Shown here in pieces: positions 48,014-60,988 of a stretch of 64,000 bases of DNA. Made by a program: the position numbers and the translations under genes. The notes beneath the pieces are model-generated. The model saw nothing but the letters and a program-made list of their open reading frames with translations, ran no database searches and was not told the DNA's origin. Source of the stretch: Gamarada debralockiae (Eukaryota > Ascomycota > Leotiomycetes > Helotiales > Hyphodiscaceae); contig NXFV01000465.1 of assembly GCA_002803225.1 (NCBI GenBank), forward strand, positions 60,560 to 124,559. Reading direction: 5' to 3'. Position 1 is the stretch's first letter, and every line of letters begins with the position of its first letter.

Positions 48014-49070
48014 ATGCCCTCCATCAAATGGCAGCACGTCCTCAGCTGTCCCTTCACAATATCGAAAATGATCATCCTCTCCCTGATCCGCTCTATCGGC
48101 GCAATATCTAGCGTCCTCTTCTCACCAAACCAACCTTTCATTCCAAACAGCAGTTGCAAGAATCTGGATCGGAACAAGCTTTGGTTTAAATACAGATCTC
48201 TGGTATAGCGAGCCTGCACCCCACCATGTGCAGACAATCAAGACGAACGGCACAACAACCTATGTGATCCCCACAACCACCCCCGAAGAGATCAAGAACG
48301 CAGATGCGGTTTACATATATGTACATGGAGGAGGAATGGGGATTGGACATCCGCTGCAGTATTTAGATGAATATAGGCGTTGGGTGAAATTAGCCGCGCG
48401 GAGGAGGAAGAAACTCGTGATATTGGCTCCAACTTATCGTGTGTACTTTCCGATCCATTGTTCATCAGCTAGTAACTGTACTCAGCCCTTTCCCCCCAGC
48501 AGAAGTGGCTCGGCCAACGAGAAGCTCTAGCAGCACTCCACACCTGGGACTCTCAAAATTTATCAATCCTTCCTGCATTATTCTGGGCGGCGACTTCGCA
48601 GGCGGTGATCTCGCGCTCCTCTACCTCGTCCACCTCCGCGATCGCTCCCCAACACCCCACAACCATCGGCCGTCATTCTCCATTCACCAAGCATCGACCT
48701 GAGAGCCTCCCAAACACAATTCACGCCACGCATCAAAACCGTCCTCATGTTCGCTTACTCTGACATCGTGTTATTCAACGAAATGTCGCGTCTGGTTGAT
48801 CTGCCATTTGATGCCCCGGAGATTTCGGCGCCGTTTGCCGACGACGTGAGTGGGTTGCTGCCGTAGTTGATTTATTATTCTGCAAGCGAAGTACTGGCTA
48901 GTGATTCTGAGAGATGGATCGAGAGGCGTCGAAAGGCTGAGGTGAAGATTACGGAGTTTAAGCAGAATGGTCATTTGCATGTGTTCAGTCTTGGATGGCC
49001 GTTTGTTAGGAAGGCATTGCAGGATGAGTGTGATGCGCTTCTGATTGATTTCATCTTCAATCATGTATAG
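48014..49070 (+). pseudogene. alpha/beta-hydrolase (HSL-like) pseudogene
   Basis: The ATG at 48014 opens MPSIKWQHVLSC with a hydrophobic N-terminus. The frame then shifts (about 48180) to one with TDLWYSEPAPHHVQTIKTNG and YIYVHGGGMGIG, the oxyanion-hole HGGG of hormone-sensitive-lipase-like hydrolases. After a probable intron (about 48440-48495) the frame shifts again. The nucleophile elbow, normally GDSAGG, reads GDFAGG (about 48590-48606), so the catalytic serine is lost. A TAG interrupts the frame near 48864 before LIYYSASEVLASDSERW, and the C-terminal part runs to 49070. The frame breaks, a nonsense codon and the lost serine leave no doubt about inactivity. Confidence 0.82.
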
Positions 49071-49218
49071 GCTGCAGAGGAATTTGTTTCCAAATGAGTT
49101 GGCCCCCGATTACTGCCAAAATGTACAGTGAGGCAGTATATGTACAGTTTACCTCATTAATTATTATCCTGCCTCAGATCCAGTTGCCATTATGCACTCA
49201 TTTTCTCACCTCGAAGTA

Positions 49219-51225
49219 TTATCCAGTTGATACATCCATATGACTCATCATCTCTCCCCATTTGGGCAAATCGCAATTATCGACTGGCATCGTGACGTTG
49301 GCGCTGACGATGGATATCTTGAGACTAGGCACATCACCGTTGCCGACTTCCTGGTCATTCAGACGTGTGATCCGGTATTTGAAATTCGACATCAAGAAAG
49401 GTTCCACATCTGCTGGCTGGAGACTTGCCAGTTTCCCATCATGAACATTGTCCACCAGTGCACTGTTGAGTGGGATAGTGGCTGTGACTAGTTGATTGGG
49501 ATCGCAGCTGGAGCAGTTTGAGGTAACTGCTTTGGTGAAGACAAAGTGCGATCCAACGAGATTGGGTTCGAAGGACCACGAAGAAGGGTCCCCAGTGTTG
49601 AAAGGACCCACGAAGACGTGGATGAAGAAGGGCTCAGACAATGCGTTCTTTTCCACGACGATATTGGCGATCCATTCTCGATGCTGAGCTCCGGGATCTC
49701 GCTTTTCTATTCCCAAGCCTCCTGACTTCATGTTGCGCTTTCTCTTCGAAGGCGTTGTCCCGTAAAGCGTGTTGATGGCTGACACAACTTGGGCTGTAAT
49801 GTTCGCCGCAGTGGAGTTAACCGTTTCCGGATAGACATAGCCAAAGGTTTCCGTCGAGCGAACCGAGTCTGAAGTCCAGAAATCTCCATTGGCATCCTCA
49901 TGAAACGGTGTGAGGTTAGACGAGCTATCTTGTGTTTGTCCGGCAGAATTCGTGAAGGTACTGTACGTTGCTGATTCGGGTACTACGTAGCTGTTCGGAT
50001 ACAAAGCTTGCCATATGGCAAAGCACCTGTCAATCATGGCATGGTGAAGGAAGAATAACGGGTCGAAAGCTGAATATTCGATATAGCTCATGTGACCTCC
50101 ATTCCCAGTGAGTCCATGAATCTGATCATGTACCGATTCGATCGAGTCATAGTTATTTGGGTTGTTTTGGGGAATCCAGGCTTCATTTGAGAACGTCGTA
50201 TACTCGTGGTAATTGGTGAAGAGATTGAAAAGTCGACTTCGAAAAGACGCCGCGCTATTGTCTAATTGTTGAGCTACGAGATTGTTTTGCGAGACGGCAG
50301 AAGCATCCTGCGTAGTTGGGTACCTCATCGTTGTTGGAAAGACATTGAACTACACATCTGTTAGCATTGAAAGCCATAAAAATTCCAGTGATACCAAAGA
50401 TTTAAGACTGGATGCAGCCCACAGGCTTCGGGTCAAATTCCATTTTCAGTGAAAGATGGGAATCTTACTGGCGCATCAGGAAGCTGGTTCGGGTCCAATG
50501 GTTTGAACTGGTAGGCATACAATGGATTCGCAATGACTTGCTGCCCATTTGGTCCATCAATAGTGATTGTAGCGGATCCACCGACACTGGCAGGAAGTAC
50601 ACTCTCCCCAGCTGGTGGAACCGCAGCCCAATCCCAATACGGAATCCGAAAGTTCGCTGCAGCGGCCACATATTGATCCCTTACCGGACCTGCTGGCCAT
50701 TGTAAAGCAATCTGTTGAATCATCCCATACAGTACTTGTTCGTAGAGAGCGAGATATGGACGATGCCACGTTGGAAAGAGGATCGAGACATGTGTGCAGT
50801 AACCGTTCTCCGCGTTTCCGGACGTGGGTTGTACTCCATCGAAAGCTTGATAGGGCCGTCCATGGATGCCTGAGAAACTAATTAGCAATTGTCCCCTGGA
50901 ACTCGAAGAATGAAATACCTGCGATCTGATACCACGACAACATCTCCGTCTGGTTCGTATATTGCAGCATATCCAACCCAAGTATATACAAAGTCCATGT
51001 TGTGTTGTCCTGCTCCAACTCCCTGATTTCGTACCGTATCGGTGCAGAGCCATCCGGTCCATTGCCTGTATGAATCCCGGTGATTGCGTAGAAGTTTGAG
51101 GCCTGCCGCTTCAAAATTGCGCTTCTATCGATCCCATAATCGTATGAGGTGTGTGCGATGGCCGATCGTGGCAGGAGAGCTGCAACAAGTGCGAGAAGAC
51201 AGATTGGAAGCCGAATGAAGGACAT
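49219..51225 (-). CDS. secreted tyrosinase
   Basis: Type-3 dicopper phenol oxidase. Three exons on the minus strand: 51225-50919, 50869-50469 and 50349-49219 (introns 49 and 119 nt); 612 aa. A signal peptide (MSFIRLPICLLALVAALLP, then SAIA) is followed by a KR site at ILKRQAS. Copper site A is GIHGRPY, YCTH and WHRPYL; the YCxH cysteine is placed for the Cys-His thioether of fungal tyrosinases. Copper site B is VHDQIHG and FFLHH with D. All six histidines are present. A YxY-type motif (FGYVYPE) ends the core, followed by a dibasic site (SKRKRN) and a C-terminal cap domain, so proteolytic activation is expected. Likely role: melanin or phenolic oxidation outside the cell. Confidence 0.95.
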
Positions 51226-52230
51226 GCCGATGGCATCAGTTCGAGGAGAGTAGCCCTAAGTCCGCGGGGGAGGGTGGGTCTAGGGGTACTCAGATTTTGA
51301 AGTCGTACACTTGCAACACAACTCGTACTAATGTTGGCAGAATAGATCGAGAATGAGGGGGACAGCGGAAAGAATGACAGTTTTGAACGAGCATTTGTGG
51401 CAAAAAAATTTCCGATACAATCAGAAAATTTGAACGAGAGGATTCTTCACGAGGATGTAGAGGAGATGAAGCAAACAGGTATACGAGACATAAAGTTCGC
51501 CCAGCAAACGCTCCGTTGGCACCCATGTCCACGTCAAATGCCACCAAAATAAACCTATTGCAGGGAACACCAACAGATCAAATCAAGGACACGGGATGCT
51601 GCTGCCAATAATCGTCATGCAGTCAAAAATTTACAAATAAAAAGGGGTTGAACGTGGGAGGTTGGAGCTCATCGTAATTAGATGATTTCGACAATGGCTA
51701 TGCCGACCTCCAATTCGAGAATATACGGGAATTATTTTGACGCCCATGAATGGAATTGCTGCATCTAAAATTGAAGCAGAGTTAGTTATGGCTGTGTTGT
51801 TGGGTAGGATTGTTTGTGCAATGATGTCGTGGAACGTGGAGGATCTGCTGTGAAATTTAAAGTTGGAGGCGGGATCCCGTTAGCGGGCTGGAATCCTTGT
51901 CAAGGGGAGCCAACGACGCCCAATGGAGTCGGTATCGGACCGGATACGAGATCAGGTTGAGGAACCTTGTGGGGAAAGTTTGTCAAAGCTTTGTTTCACC
52001 ATGTGGTGAGGCCTAGGGAGAGGAACCATCTCAATCGTCCCTTCATAGCACGTGAAGCCAACAGGACGTTTGAAACCCCGGCACTCTGAAAAGGGGTGAG
52101 CGATCAATCTGAATTGAAAATATCCATTTATGGGTCACTTTTATTTACTCTTCCAATCCCAGCAATGCTACCTGTAAATGCTACATCTATGAACGCCATT
52201 CCCTAAATTGCCATCCAACTCCAACCACAA
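51226..52230. other. intergenic
   Basis: The upstream region of the tyrosinase gene and the 3' flank of the RPA135 gene. No gene, RNA or repeat was recognised. Confidence 0.5.
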
Positions 52231-55200
52231 TCATGGCCCAACGTTATACTTCAACTTGATTCCCATAGCAGCCAGTTCGACATCGAGATACTTCAGCACT
52301 CCAGGCACAGCAACAATAGTAGTATCCTCACCACCAACCCATCTCTGGCCTTCACCATCCTCCCAAATCTCTCCCTTCCCAGACCATCCCTCAGCTCTGT
52401 GTGCACACCTTCTACATCTCACAACCCCAGTTCCCTTCTTCCTCGATGCAAATGCAGAGACTGTATGCTGGATAGAGATGAAAGTTCCGCACTCCTTACA
52501 GATCCATGATCGTGTGTAATCAGAGCAGTTCAGCAATCGATCTTGGAGAAGAAATGCGGTGCCGTGAGCGAGTAGGGAGTCGCGCTCCATTTCTCCTACA
52601 CGGATACCACCTCCCTTCTTTCTTCCCTTGATAGGTTGGCCCGTCAATTGCGTGATAGGTCCCGTTGTTCGCACTTGGAACTTGTCGTTTACCATGTGCC
52701 GTAGACGTTGGTAATAAACGACTCCGATATAAATGTCCGCGTGGAGCTCCTCGCCAGTGATGCCAGAATACATGGGCTCGTTGCCATGATAGTTGTACCC
52801 GGCTTTCATGAGTTGATGGCCGAAGTAGTCCCCAGCAGTGTTCTCTTCGTCGAAGCGGAACGGGGTGCTATCTTGAGCCAGGCCGTGAAGCGCTCCAGCT
52901 TTTCCAGCCAGCGACTCGACGAACATACCGATCGTCATTCGAGAGGGGAAAGCATGCGGATTGATGATAACATCGGGCTGTATTCCGGACTCTGAGAAAG
53001 GCATGTCGATACTCGGCCACTTCTGGGAACAAACACCCTTCTGTCCATGCCGAGAAGAGAACTTGTCACCTATGACTGGAGATCTGGGAACTCTGAATTT
53101 TACACTGATCATCTGCGCAGGCTCGACACCGTTTTCATTACCGATCAGACGGACCTCTTCGATGAAAGCCATCTCGTTTTCTTTGTATTTATGGAATTGT
53201 GTCTGTCCGTCGCGGTTGACAAGCTTGCCGTTGGCGTCTGGTGTCACATTGTGCCAGGCACAGATAATATCTCCCTCTTTGACCATGCGTCCGATGAAAG
53301 GCAGTCCGTCCTCGTCGATAGCTGATTTCCACTCTGCCTTGATGAGTCCACCAGGAGCAAAACCAAACATTTTCTTGATATTCTTCGACGATCGAGATTT
53401 GTTGCCGCCTTCCTCCAGCTCGTACTTCTTGGTTTTGTAGATCGTGCCATGACCAAATCCACGCTCGTGAGCTGATTTGTTGATTATCATGGCGTCATCC
53501 ATATCGTATCCGGTATATGAAATAACAGCGACGACAGCGTTCATTCCATTGGGGAAATTGTCAAAGCCGTATTCGTTGTGCAATGGAGCACGAACGATAG
53601 GTGTTTGTCCGGTCTGTAATCGGTAGGTCTTGTTATCAGTTCTGTACCGAATTGCGGTTCCAGGTGTTCCCATGGACTGTTTGCCCATTTGACATTGGTA
53701 CATGTTTCTAGGGGATTGGTTAAAATCGGAGAAAGGTGTCATGTTTGCCAAGATGGACAAAATGTTAGTGGGGTCGAATTCAACGTGCGTGGATTCGCCA
53801 GATGTGATTTCTGGCTCGGTTACTGCTATTGACATGAAAGGTTGCTCATATGGACCGACGAAGTCTTCCTTGTCGAGAGGTAGGTATTTGACCGGTCGGA
53901 CCATTCGAGAGGGAGCTGACGCCATGTAAACACCAGGATACTGACCCCCATGTGAATTGGGAACGTAGCCGATTTCAAGTTCTTTCGGCACACCGTGCGA
54001 TCCTTCCACCTTCCAGTATCGCAATGTATCCGAAATTGTAAGTGATTGTTTTGGCGTGCACCATCCCAAGATCTTGCCGTCAAGTTGGACCACGACACTT
54101 TCATCGGTAGACGCCGAGCCGGAACTAACCACACCGAGATCAACAACCAGCTGAGGTATCGCCGAGACATCCACAGCGTGTGTGAGAATCTTGCATTTGT
54201 GGGAAAGATGGTTTAATAGACCACAAGGACTTCCATCGGGAGTGTGAACGGGGCACAAGAATCCCCAACTTTCCGGAAGAAGCTTTCGCACAGTCGTGGT
54301 CTTGAGTTGCGCAAAGAAGCTACCTCTGTGAACCATTCGGAAGTGACTGATGAATCGCAGAAAGTTAATTTTCTCTGCCACAACAGTAAAACCAGAGGTT
54401 TGCTGCAGATCCAGTCCAGTTGGGCTGACGAGATTCCCGGTGGACATGAAGTACTCCAGAGCGCCTCCAATATTCTCAACTGTCCTCGACAATATTTTTA
54501 CTGGCCACTCTTTCTGAAATTCTGGCGACACAAAGGTATTCTCCGGGCTCCTCCTGATCCAGTCTCTTAGTGCCATTCGTAATCCTGTGACCAGCCAGTC
54601 CTCCAACTTTTCCTTGAGGATCATTCCATATAAGAATCCACCGAGAAGAATCTCTTGATTTTGGACGGCATCAGGATTGTCAACGGAGCAGTCGCCAGCC
54701 ACGAGAGCGTACAGCTTCCTGATCATAAACAGCAGCATCTTGAACTTGTCGGTATCCTGGGCTTCTGTAACATCAACATTTCCGAGATGGACGAGTACGA
54801 TCTTTCGTAAGAATTCCGTTCCACAATCGTAATTTGACATTGTGTCGGGCACACCTAAGACAGGTCGGAATTTCTCTCCCAGGTATGCTCGAGTTTTGGT
54901 TTTGGTGTAGAGTCCATATGCCTTGTATGTCCGTAATAACAACTCAACTCGATCAGTCAAGAACGTGTTCTGCGCACCCTTTGACCCGGCAGATCCCACA
55001 AGACCCTCGAATATTTCTCGATCGTTCGTTTCCACTAAGGCCTTCATAATCATCATGACGGGGATGAGGTATTCGTTCTTCCTCCACGAAAAGCGGAATG
55101 TAACATTGCCATCGTCGAGGTAGTGAAGGACATTTGTTTGCGAGGTTTGGTCCGGTCTGACTGATCGCGTGAGCATTCCGAATTCCGTGAAAGTTGGTCC

Positions 55201-55907
55201 TCTTCCTTTGAATGACGGCCGTAGGATGGCCATTGGGAAGTTTCTTCGATTGACGATGAGGAGTCGTATAAGCTTTTCAATTCCATTGACAACAAAGTAT
55301 CCCCCTAGTTCCTCCGCTTCTTCTTTTCGTTGGACAAGTTGTGCGGGAGAGTTGTTCTCGAGGTGGCATCGATTTGACTAGAGATTTGGTCAACAATTTA
55401 ATCCTGCCAGGGGCTTGCAATACCCACCATCAACATCAAAGGTACTTGTCCAAGATCTCTTATGATCTCCTTTGGATCTCCGTTATTAATTCTGTATTCC
55501 AATCGCGCCGACATTCTCCCTCGGTAGGTAACATGCCGCTCTCTGCATTCTGCCGGTAGGATTTCTCGATTTCTGGTCGAGAATTTATTCGAGGCTGGAA
55601 GTACTGACTTCTCCAAAAACACTTCCTTGATCTTGACGTCCAATCTGTTCTTCCCAGCTGGCCCATCCCGCTCATCGCCATCCAGAAAGGTCTTCGTACC
55701 AATGTCCAGTAACCCCTGAGCAATTAACCCATCCTTTTCGAAGATAGCATTGAAAGATTCGATATGGGGTGCAATCGCGGCTTGCAGGGCTGGGTAAGCT
55801 GAATGATCTTTCGGCGGATTTCGAAATAAATTTTCTCGACGAACAGTATCGAATTCGTGCGTCCACGCCGTTTTCGTGCTCAGGCTGGAGGTCGAGGAAG
55901 GAGGCAT
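52231..55907 (-). CDS. RPA135: RNA polymerase I second-largest subunit, RPA135
   Basis: The core beta-like subunit of RNA polymerase I, which transcribes rRNA in the nucleolus. Two exons: 55907-55428 and 55377-52231, with a 50-nt intron (GTGGGT...CTCTAG); 1208 aa, the usual length. Domain signals in order are protrusion and lobe, WGFLCPVHTPDGSPCG, GYDMDDAMIINKSA (hybrid-binding region), GDKFSSRHGQKGV, PHAFPSRMTIGMFVES and the C-terminal clamp with a zinc site (CKECGTF...CRRC). All conserved catalytic motifs are intact. The gene is divergent from ARL8, with about 860 bp between starts. Confidence 0.97.
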
Positions 55908-56770
55908 GATTGATTGACCTAGAGAGGCGGATTAGCTAGAGTCCGTTCGTAGATCGAATGGTAGGATATTGGGGAGATACTACAGATCGTACTTACAATA
56001 TATGTGTCTCAATCGTAGGTGTATTCAATGCGACTCCTTCGTCTTGAATTGTCCGCAGACACCAACAGCAAAGTTCTTCGGCTCTGGAAAATATTTCTGG
56101 CTATCAGTTACCACGTGACTCCGATAAGACATGGGGCTTTTCAGGCCGAAGTGGGTTGCGGCCCAAAATGCGTTCACTGGTTGTCTAGCGGCCCTCATTG
56201 CCCAGTCCTGCATTGAAAAAGGTCATCCCGAGCAAGAAGCTGCACTGAAGCTGCACTGCATTGCACATCCAGGAGCTTTGAAAGCTGCACACTTCATTCA
56301 GGGCTGAAATCCTGCCTCTCGAATTAATCCACGACTTCAAGAAAATATCCCTAGAATCGATTACCAGCACATTCGGCCAGCAGCTCAAACACTGACCTTC
56401 CTTTTTCCTCTGGGGCTATAACTTTCCATTTACCGAGAAAAGAAGAAGCTTGGGCGCGGGCGGTTCGTGCTTCGTCCATCTCTGGGGGAGATCTCATCAC
56501 AAGCGCTCCATCCGATCGCTACACTGTCACATTGCAAAAAAAAAGATTCGTTCTACAATCAACAAGACCAAAACACACATGTAAATACCGTTATACGACG
56601 ACTGCAATTGCGACTATTTGCGACAGCTTCTTCTGGTCACCGCCATCCAGCTGCTTCCAACATTCCCTGCCCACACAGCCTCGCGCACCTCATCCAGGCA
56701 ACCGTTACCCCCGAAAGAAATCAAACAATTCGACCTACCTACATACGCACCGCTTTGCGATCCAGCAACC
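55908..56770. promoter_or_regulatory. divergent promoter region of RPA135 and ARL8
   Basis: About 860 bp between two diverging housekeeping genes. The sequence before 56771 is an A/C/T-rich leader typical of a fungal 5' UTR. No individual site can be named with confidence. Confidence 0.5.
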
Positions 56771-57638
56771 ATGGCAGGTCTATTCAAGAGGGTGTATGAT
56801 TGGCTGTTGAGGTTATTCTGGTGAGTTGCTGCTACTGTATCAAATGCGGCTGGATGTTGTGCGATCATCTTTCTCGCGCAAAATAAAACATCCATTCTGA
56901 ATTCCACGTCGTGGCCATGAGAGAATGATACTTACCCGGTGTATTCGATGGATAGGGCGACCGAGATGGATATCACGATGATCGGGCTCCAGAATGCTGG
57001 CAAGACTTCGCTGTTGAGGGTTTTGGCGGTAAGCATGCCATCCGATCTCCCAAAATCCATCGCTGGGCAGTGACTGACTTCTCTTCGATATACAGGGTGG
57101 TGAATTCACCCTCGAGTATGTCCCTCCCTTCCTACGATGCATCCTTTGCTGTGGTGCGGGGTTTTGCGAAACCCCCACCGTCCTTGCGACCACGAACAGA
57201 TCTGGCTGACCATAATTTTTCCACCGTAGTTCGATTCCGACTGTTGGATTTAATATGAAGCGCGTACAAAAGGGCCATGTGACGCTCAAATGTTGGGATC
57301 TCGGAGGACAACCACGTTTTCGGTCCATGTGGGAGCGATACTGCCGAGGTGTGAACGCCATCGTCTTCATTGTCGATTCAGCAGACACAGAGGCCCTGCC
57401 TATCGCAAAGGATGAACTCCATCTTCTCTTGGAGAAGCCTGTGCTCGAAGGTATCCCACTCCTAGTCCTCGGCAACAAATCGGATCTCGAGGAGAAGCTG
57501 TCGGTGGACGAGTTGATCGAAGCTTTGGACTTGAAGAGCATCTTTCATCGTGAAGTGAGTTGTTATGGAATCAGTGCAAAAGAGGAGACGAATCTGGATG
57601 CGGTTCTGCAGTGGCTCGTAGCGCGCGCAAGCAAGTAG
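56771..57638 (+). CDS. ARL8: ARL8-type small GTPase
   Basis: Arf-like GTPase; ARL8 proteins act at lysosome/vacuole membranes in organelle movement and fusion. Four exons: 56771-56820, 56956-57028, 57096-57115 (only 20 nt) and 57230-57638; 183 aa, the family size. The N-terminal amphipathic helix is [17 protein letters not shown], without the Gly2 of myristoylated Arfs. Nucleotide motifs: GLQNAGKTS (P-loop), PTVGFN (switch I), [10 protein letters not shown] (switch II), NKSDL and SAKEETNLD. All are intact. The 20-nt exon is short but in phase and splits a conserved GGEFTLDS segment. Confidence 0.95.
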
Positions 57639-59142
57639 TCTTCAACGGACGACCCTTCCAACACTCCCAAGCCTATCTATCCCTCCGCGGATCGAGTTCT
57701 CCGAGACATTTTTTAACGACGATAATGAAGTGATGGAAAGACAAAACCTCCTCTTTTCGGTCTGCAAGGACCAAATACATCTCCCCAGCTCACAGCTACA
57801 TTTCCCTTGACTCTCCTAACGGCCTCCGGATGGTACTCGCAGTGGTATGAAATGTCGGATATCTCGTGACTGCTCACGCAGAAAGGTATTCGACTTCACG
57901 CCATCGGATCGAGTACAAGTACGAAAAAGGATTTCCTTACCTAGTTCACACATTCCCCTTCTTGACGCCGCCATGTCTGCAACGATGAGACGACCTTCAC
58001 GACACAGCGTTCAGATAGCATTCTGCTAGATTTCTTGCTTGCGGTCTTCTTTCCCTGGCATTCGAGCGTGTTTCGGATATGGTTCGCTGGAGGAGCTTTG
58101 ATGATTGAAGGCATCGTTGGGTGTTGGGATTGGCATTCTGTACGTAGCATAATACTTCTGCGCCTTGGGCCCTTTTTGATGAGCGATTCTGCCTTTTGCG
58201 TGAATAAAAGATCTTCGCCCAGTCACAGAGGTACCGCTGCTGGTTGGTTGCAAATGCGCCCTGGCTGAATGTTCCTTTGGGAACAAGGCTCAGTTACTCG
58301 TCGAATATCCCGTAAATCTGGGACAGTGCGCATGTTCAGATTGGTGTTGTTTGTGATCGCGTAGTGATTCCAAGCATATTGCCATTGAGTCAGGACCAAA
58401 GAAAAAGAAATAGATGAGGAAAAGTGCTGGGAATATTGGAAGAAACGGAAATCGTAGCAGCCAGCGAAATACTCAGGCTACGCACAAACCACAATTGATG
58501 CGCTGGCAATTGAAGCATGGTCAACCCTTCCCTTGCAGGGAGAATGGAGATGGATGAGATGTGATTGGATGGATAGGCGAATTGGTTTTCTGCGACGACG
58601 ATCATTTGATGACGATGACGAGCAGGGATTACTTTGAGGGAGGGCCTTTTGTCCGATTTTTGTGCACGAAAGATGGCTGTGTGGAATCACGTCGGATCTC
58701 GCGTGTAGACGGATTTGAGGATATTTCCAGATTAACTACAGGTGATATGTAAAAGCAGAGAGTATATCGGAATATTCTAGTATACTGTAGTATGTGCTTC
58801 GGCTGCGCAATCAAGTTCTTGTTCTTGGTGATCTGTCTGGCAGAACCCGGCGCGACAGCTGATTTTTACTTGCAGGGTTGCCCTCATGACAAAGGATAAA
58901 CGAATTCCGTGACACAGCCACCACCTCCTCTCCCGAAGCTGTCTTTCTCGCTTTTGAAGAAACTTCATCTTCTCGTCCTTCTTTGTTACTTTTTTGTCGA
59001 CATAATCGTATCGTCGTCTTCTTTGCGCTTAATCATCTGTCAGTCGTCGTACTGATTGAAAGATCTCGACGTCGCTGCGATAAAGGAAGCTTGGGCCAGG
59101 TTGATATCAACATCACTCTACATCCAACAACGTTAATTCGAG
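57639..59142. other. intergenic, no supported gene
   Basis: About 1.5 kb. Only short frames without domains. The last 200 bases are pyrimidine-rich and probably the promoter and leader of the gene at 59143. Confidence 0.5.
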
Positions 59143-59830
59143 ATGGCTCCGGCTTTGATGGAAGCTTTTTTGAGCAAGAGACAAGGCCCATATGGATAGT
59201 ACGTTTACCCAATGTACAATGGAAATGGGATGCTGCGATACTAATCGCCACTCTCATTTTACTTCACCTCCAGATGCGTTTGCAGCTGCTAACATTTCAT
59301 CTAGTTGCGACCCAAATTACTACGACTGCGGCAGTTCAGGCTGGGATAACTGGGGAAGATGGGTTGCCCTGGCTGTGATCATTGTTGCATTCATTCTCCT
59401 CGCGCTGGCATTCTCGTACGCCTCTTCATCCATTCCTCTGCACGAAGACCTCTAACAGTGTCACAGATGCTTTAACAACCGGCGTCGTCGCCTCAGAGGA
59501 GCACCCCCAATGTATGGAACGGGCTGGACACAAGGTTGGACATATGGCCCTAAGTACGGCGGAGCCCAGAATGCACCGAACACCTACTATCCCAATCAAC
59601 CTTACAACGGCGGCGCGGCTCCTCCCTACAGTCCTCCCATCGGCAACCAAGCAACCGGCAATACCTTCAATAGTAACGATGGTTATTATGGCCATCATGG
59701 ATATGGACAGCAGACGGGTATTGAATTGCAGGAACCGACGAGTTCGTACCAGCCACAGCGAGGAGGTGATCCTGTGTACGATGCTCCAGCTGGACCGCCG
59801 GCGGGAAAGGGTGATTATGTTGTGAGATAA
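59143..59830 (+). CDS. RCR-type membrane protein (chitin/Congo red resistance family)
   Basis: Three exons: 59143-59198, 59305-59415 and 59467-59830; 176 aa. The order is short N-terminus (MAPALMEAFLSKR), an extracellular CDPNYYDC with two cysteines, WDNWGRWVALAVIIVAF as the single membrane helix, then CFNNRRRRLRG and a Tyr/Gly/Pro/Asn-rich cytosolic tail with PPY-type motifs. This is the layout of fungal RCR proteins, which influence chitin deposition and vesicle sorting through PPxY-like tails. Alternative acceptors in intron 1 give a stop, so TTTCATCTAG at 59295-59304 was chosen. Phases agree. Confidence 0.85.
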
Positions 59831-60988
59831 AAATTTAGAGTAAGAGGTAATGAAGGATATTTTGAGATGCGACTACGGGGAGGGGAAGATGGGCAATGAA
59901 GTTACACGCATAATGATACCTATCCCATGGACGATGAAGGCGAAGATGGCGTTTGTACGATTTGGGCGCATAGGGTCGCAATACGAGGGGAAGGGGAAAG
60001 TCTCAAAGTAATCACGAGGCTAAAGTCTGTCCTTTCTATAGGTAATACAAAAAAAATACAAATGCCCTTCATCTGATACACTAAGCTCGTACGTGATGCG
60101 GCATTCCAACAGAAAAGGTAACCGGACGACAACGCTATGTCCCTGTATTTCTTCACCTCACCATTACAAATACTCCAGTCACCCACTCCACCAGTTCGTA
60201 CAACGTGTTAGGTGAATGACATTCAGCATTGCCCTTGAACGCGCGTCCCGCCACGATGATCCAGCCGAGGAAATCCCCTCAGATACTGCGCCACAAAACC
60301 AACGCCACTCTTCCCATGACAGTCACTTGAACTTGAATCTGGTTTGGCGCTAATGCAGCGATATGGTGCCAAGGCCTCCAAAATGGCGGGAAATGAAGAT
60401 CCAGGTCCGTTCACAACCACCCGATTTTCTTTCTTCCTCTCCCCCTTTCTTAAACGTCTCCCAACTGTTCGTCATTCATTGAAACCCTATCAATTATGCG
60501 CATTTGACTATGCGCACAGTTCTTTTCATCTGAACCATTTCCCTCTTATCATTTTCAGGCTTCACAAGGCTTGGCAAAAGCCTATTTCGAGAAGGTTGTC
60601 TGTCACTGAGGGAGTCTTGACGAGATTGCACAGCCCAGTCGCCGCGTTTCAGCTTCGGACCTCGAAATCCAAGACTCGACTAAGGCGACCTGCAATTTAT
60701 TCGAAAGCGAAGGCGAAGAAGACAGTATTGAGTTATATTATTGTAACGTGGACATATATTCTTGTTACGCGACACGATTTGACGACCGGCACAAAGCGAT
60801 CTGCGCAACGACTTGAAGACACGGAAATTGCAGTCTGCTAAGGAAGGGATGGAGTAGGACGATCTGCGAGTTTGATCAAACGAATTGGTGTCTACTTGGG
60901 ACGAGCAACCCACTTGATCATAGCGATTTGTGAAAAGCGAGTTCCACAACAGACTCGAAGCTCTGTGAAACGACCTCGAGAATACAAG
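59831..60988. other. intergenic, no supported gene
   Basis: About 1.1 kb. An open frame at 60353-60841 is basic and lacks any domain; I do not support it as a gene. Confidence 0.45.

Noticed and set aside
49240..49491. Plus-strand frame opposite the tyrosinase gene
   Set aside because: Shadow of the conserved C-terminal tyrosinase exon.
60353..60841. Open frame of about 160 residues as a gene
   Set aside because: Basic, low-information sequence with no domain and no splice support, lying in a typical promoter-like stretch.
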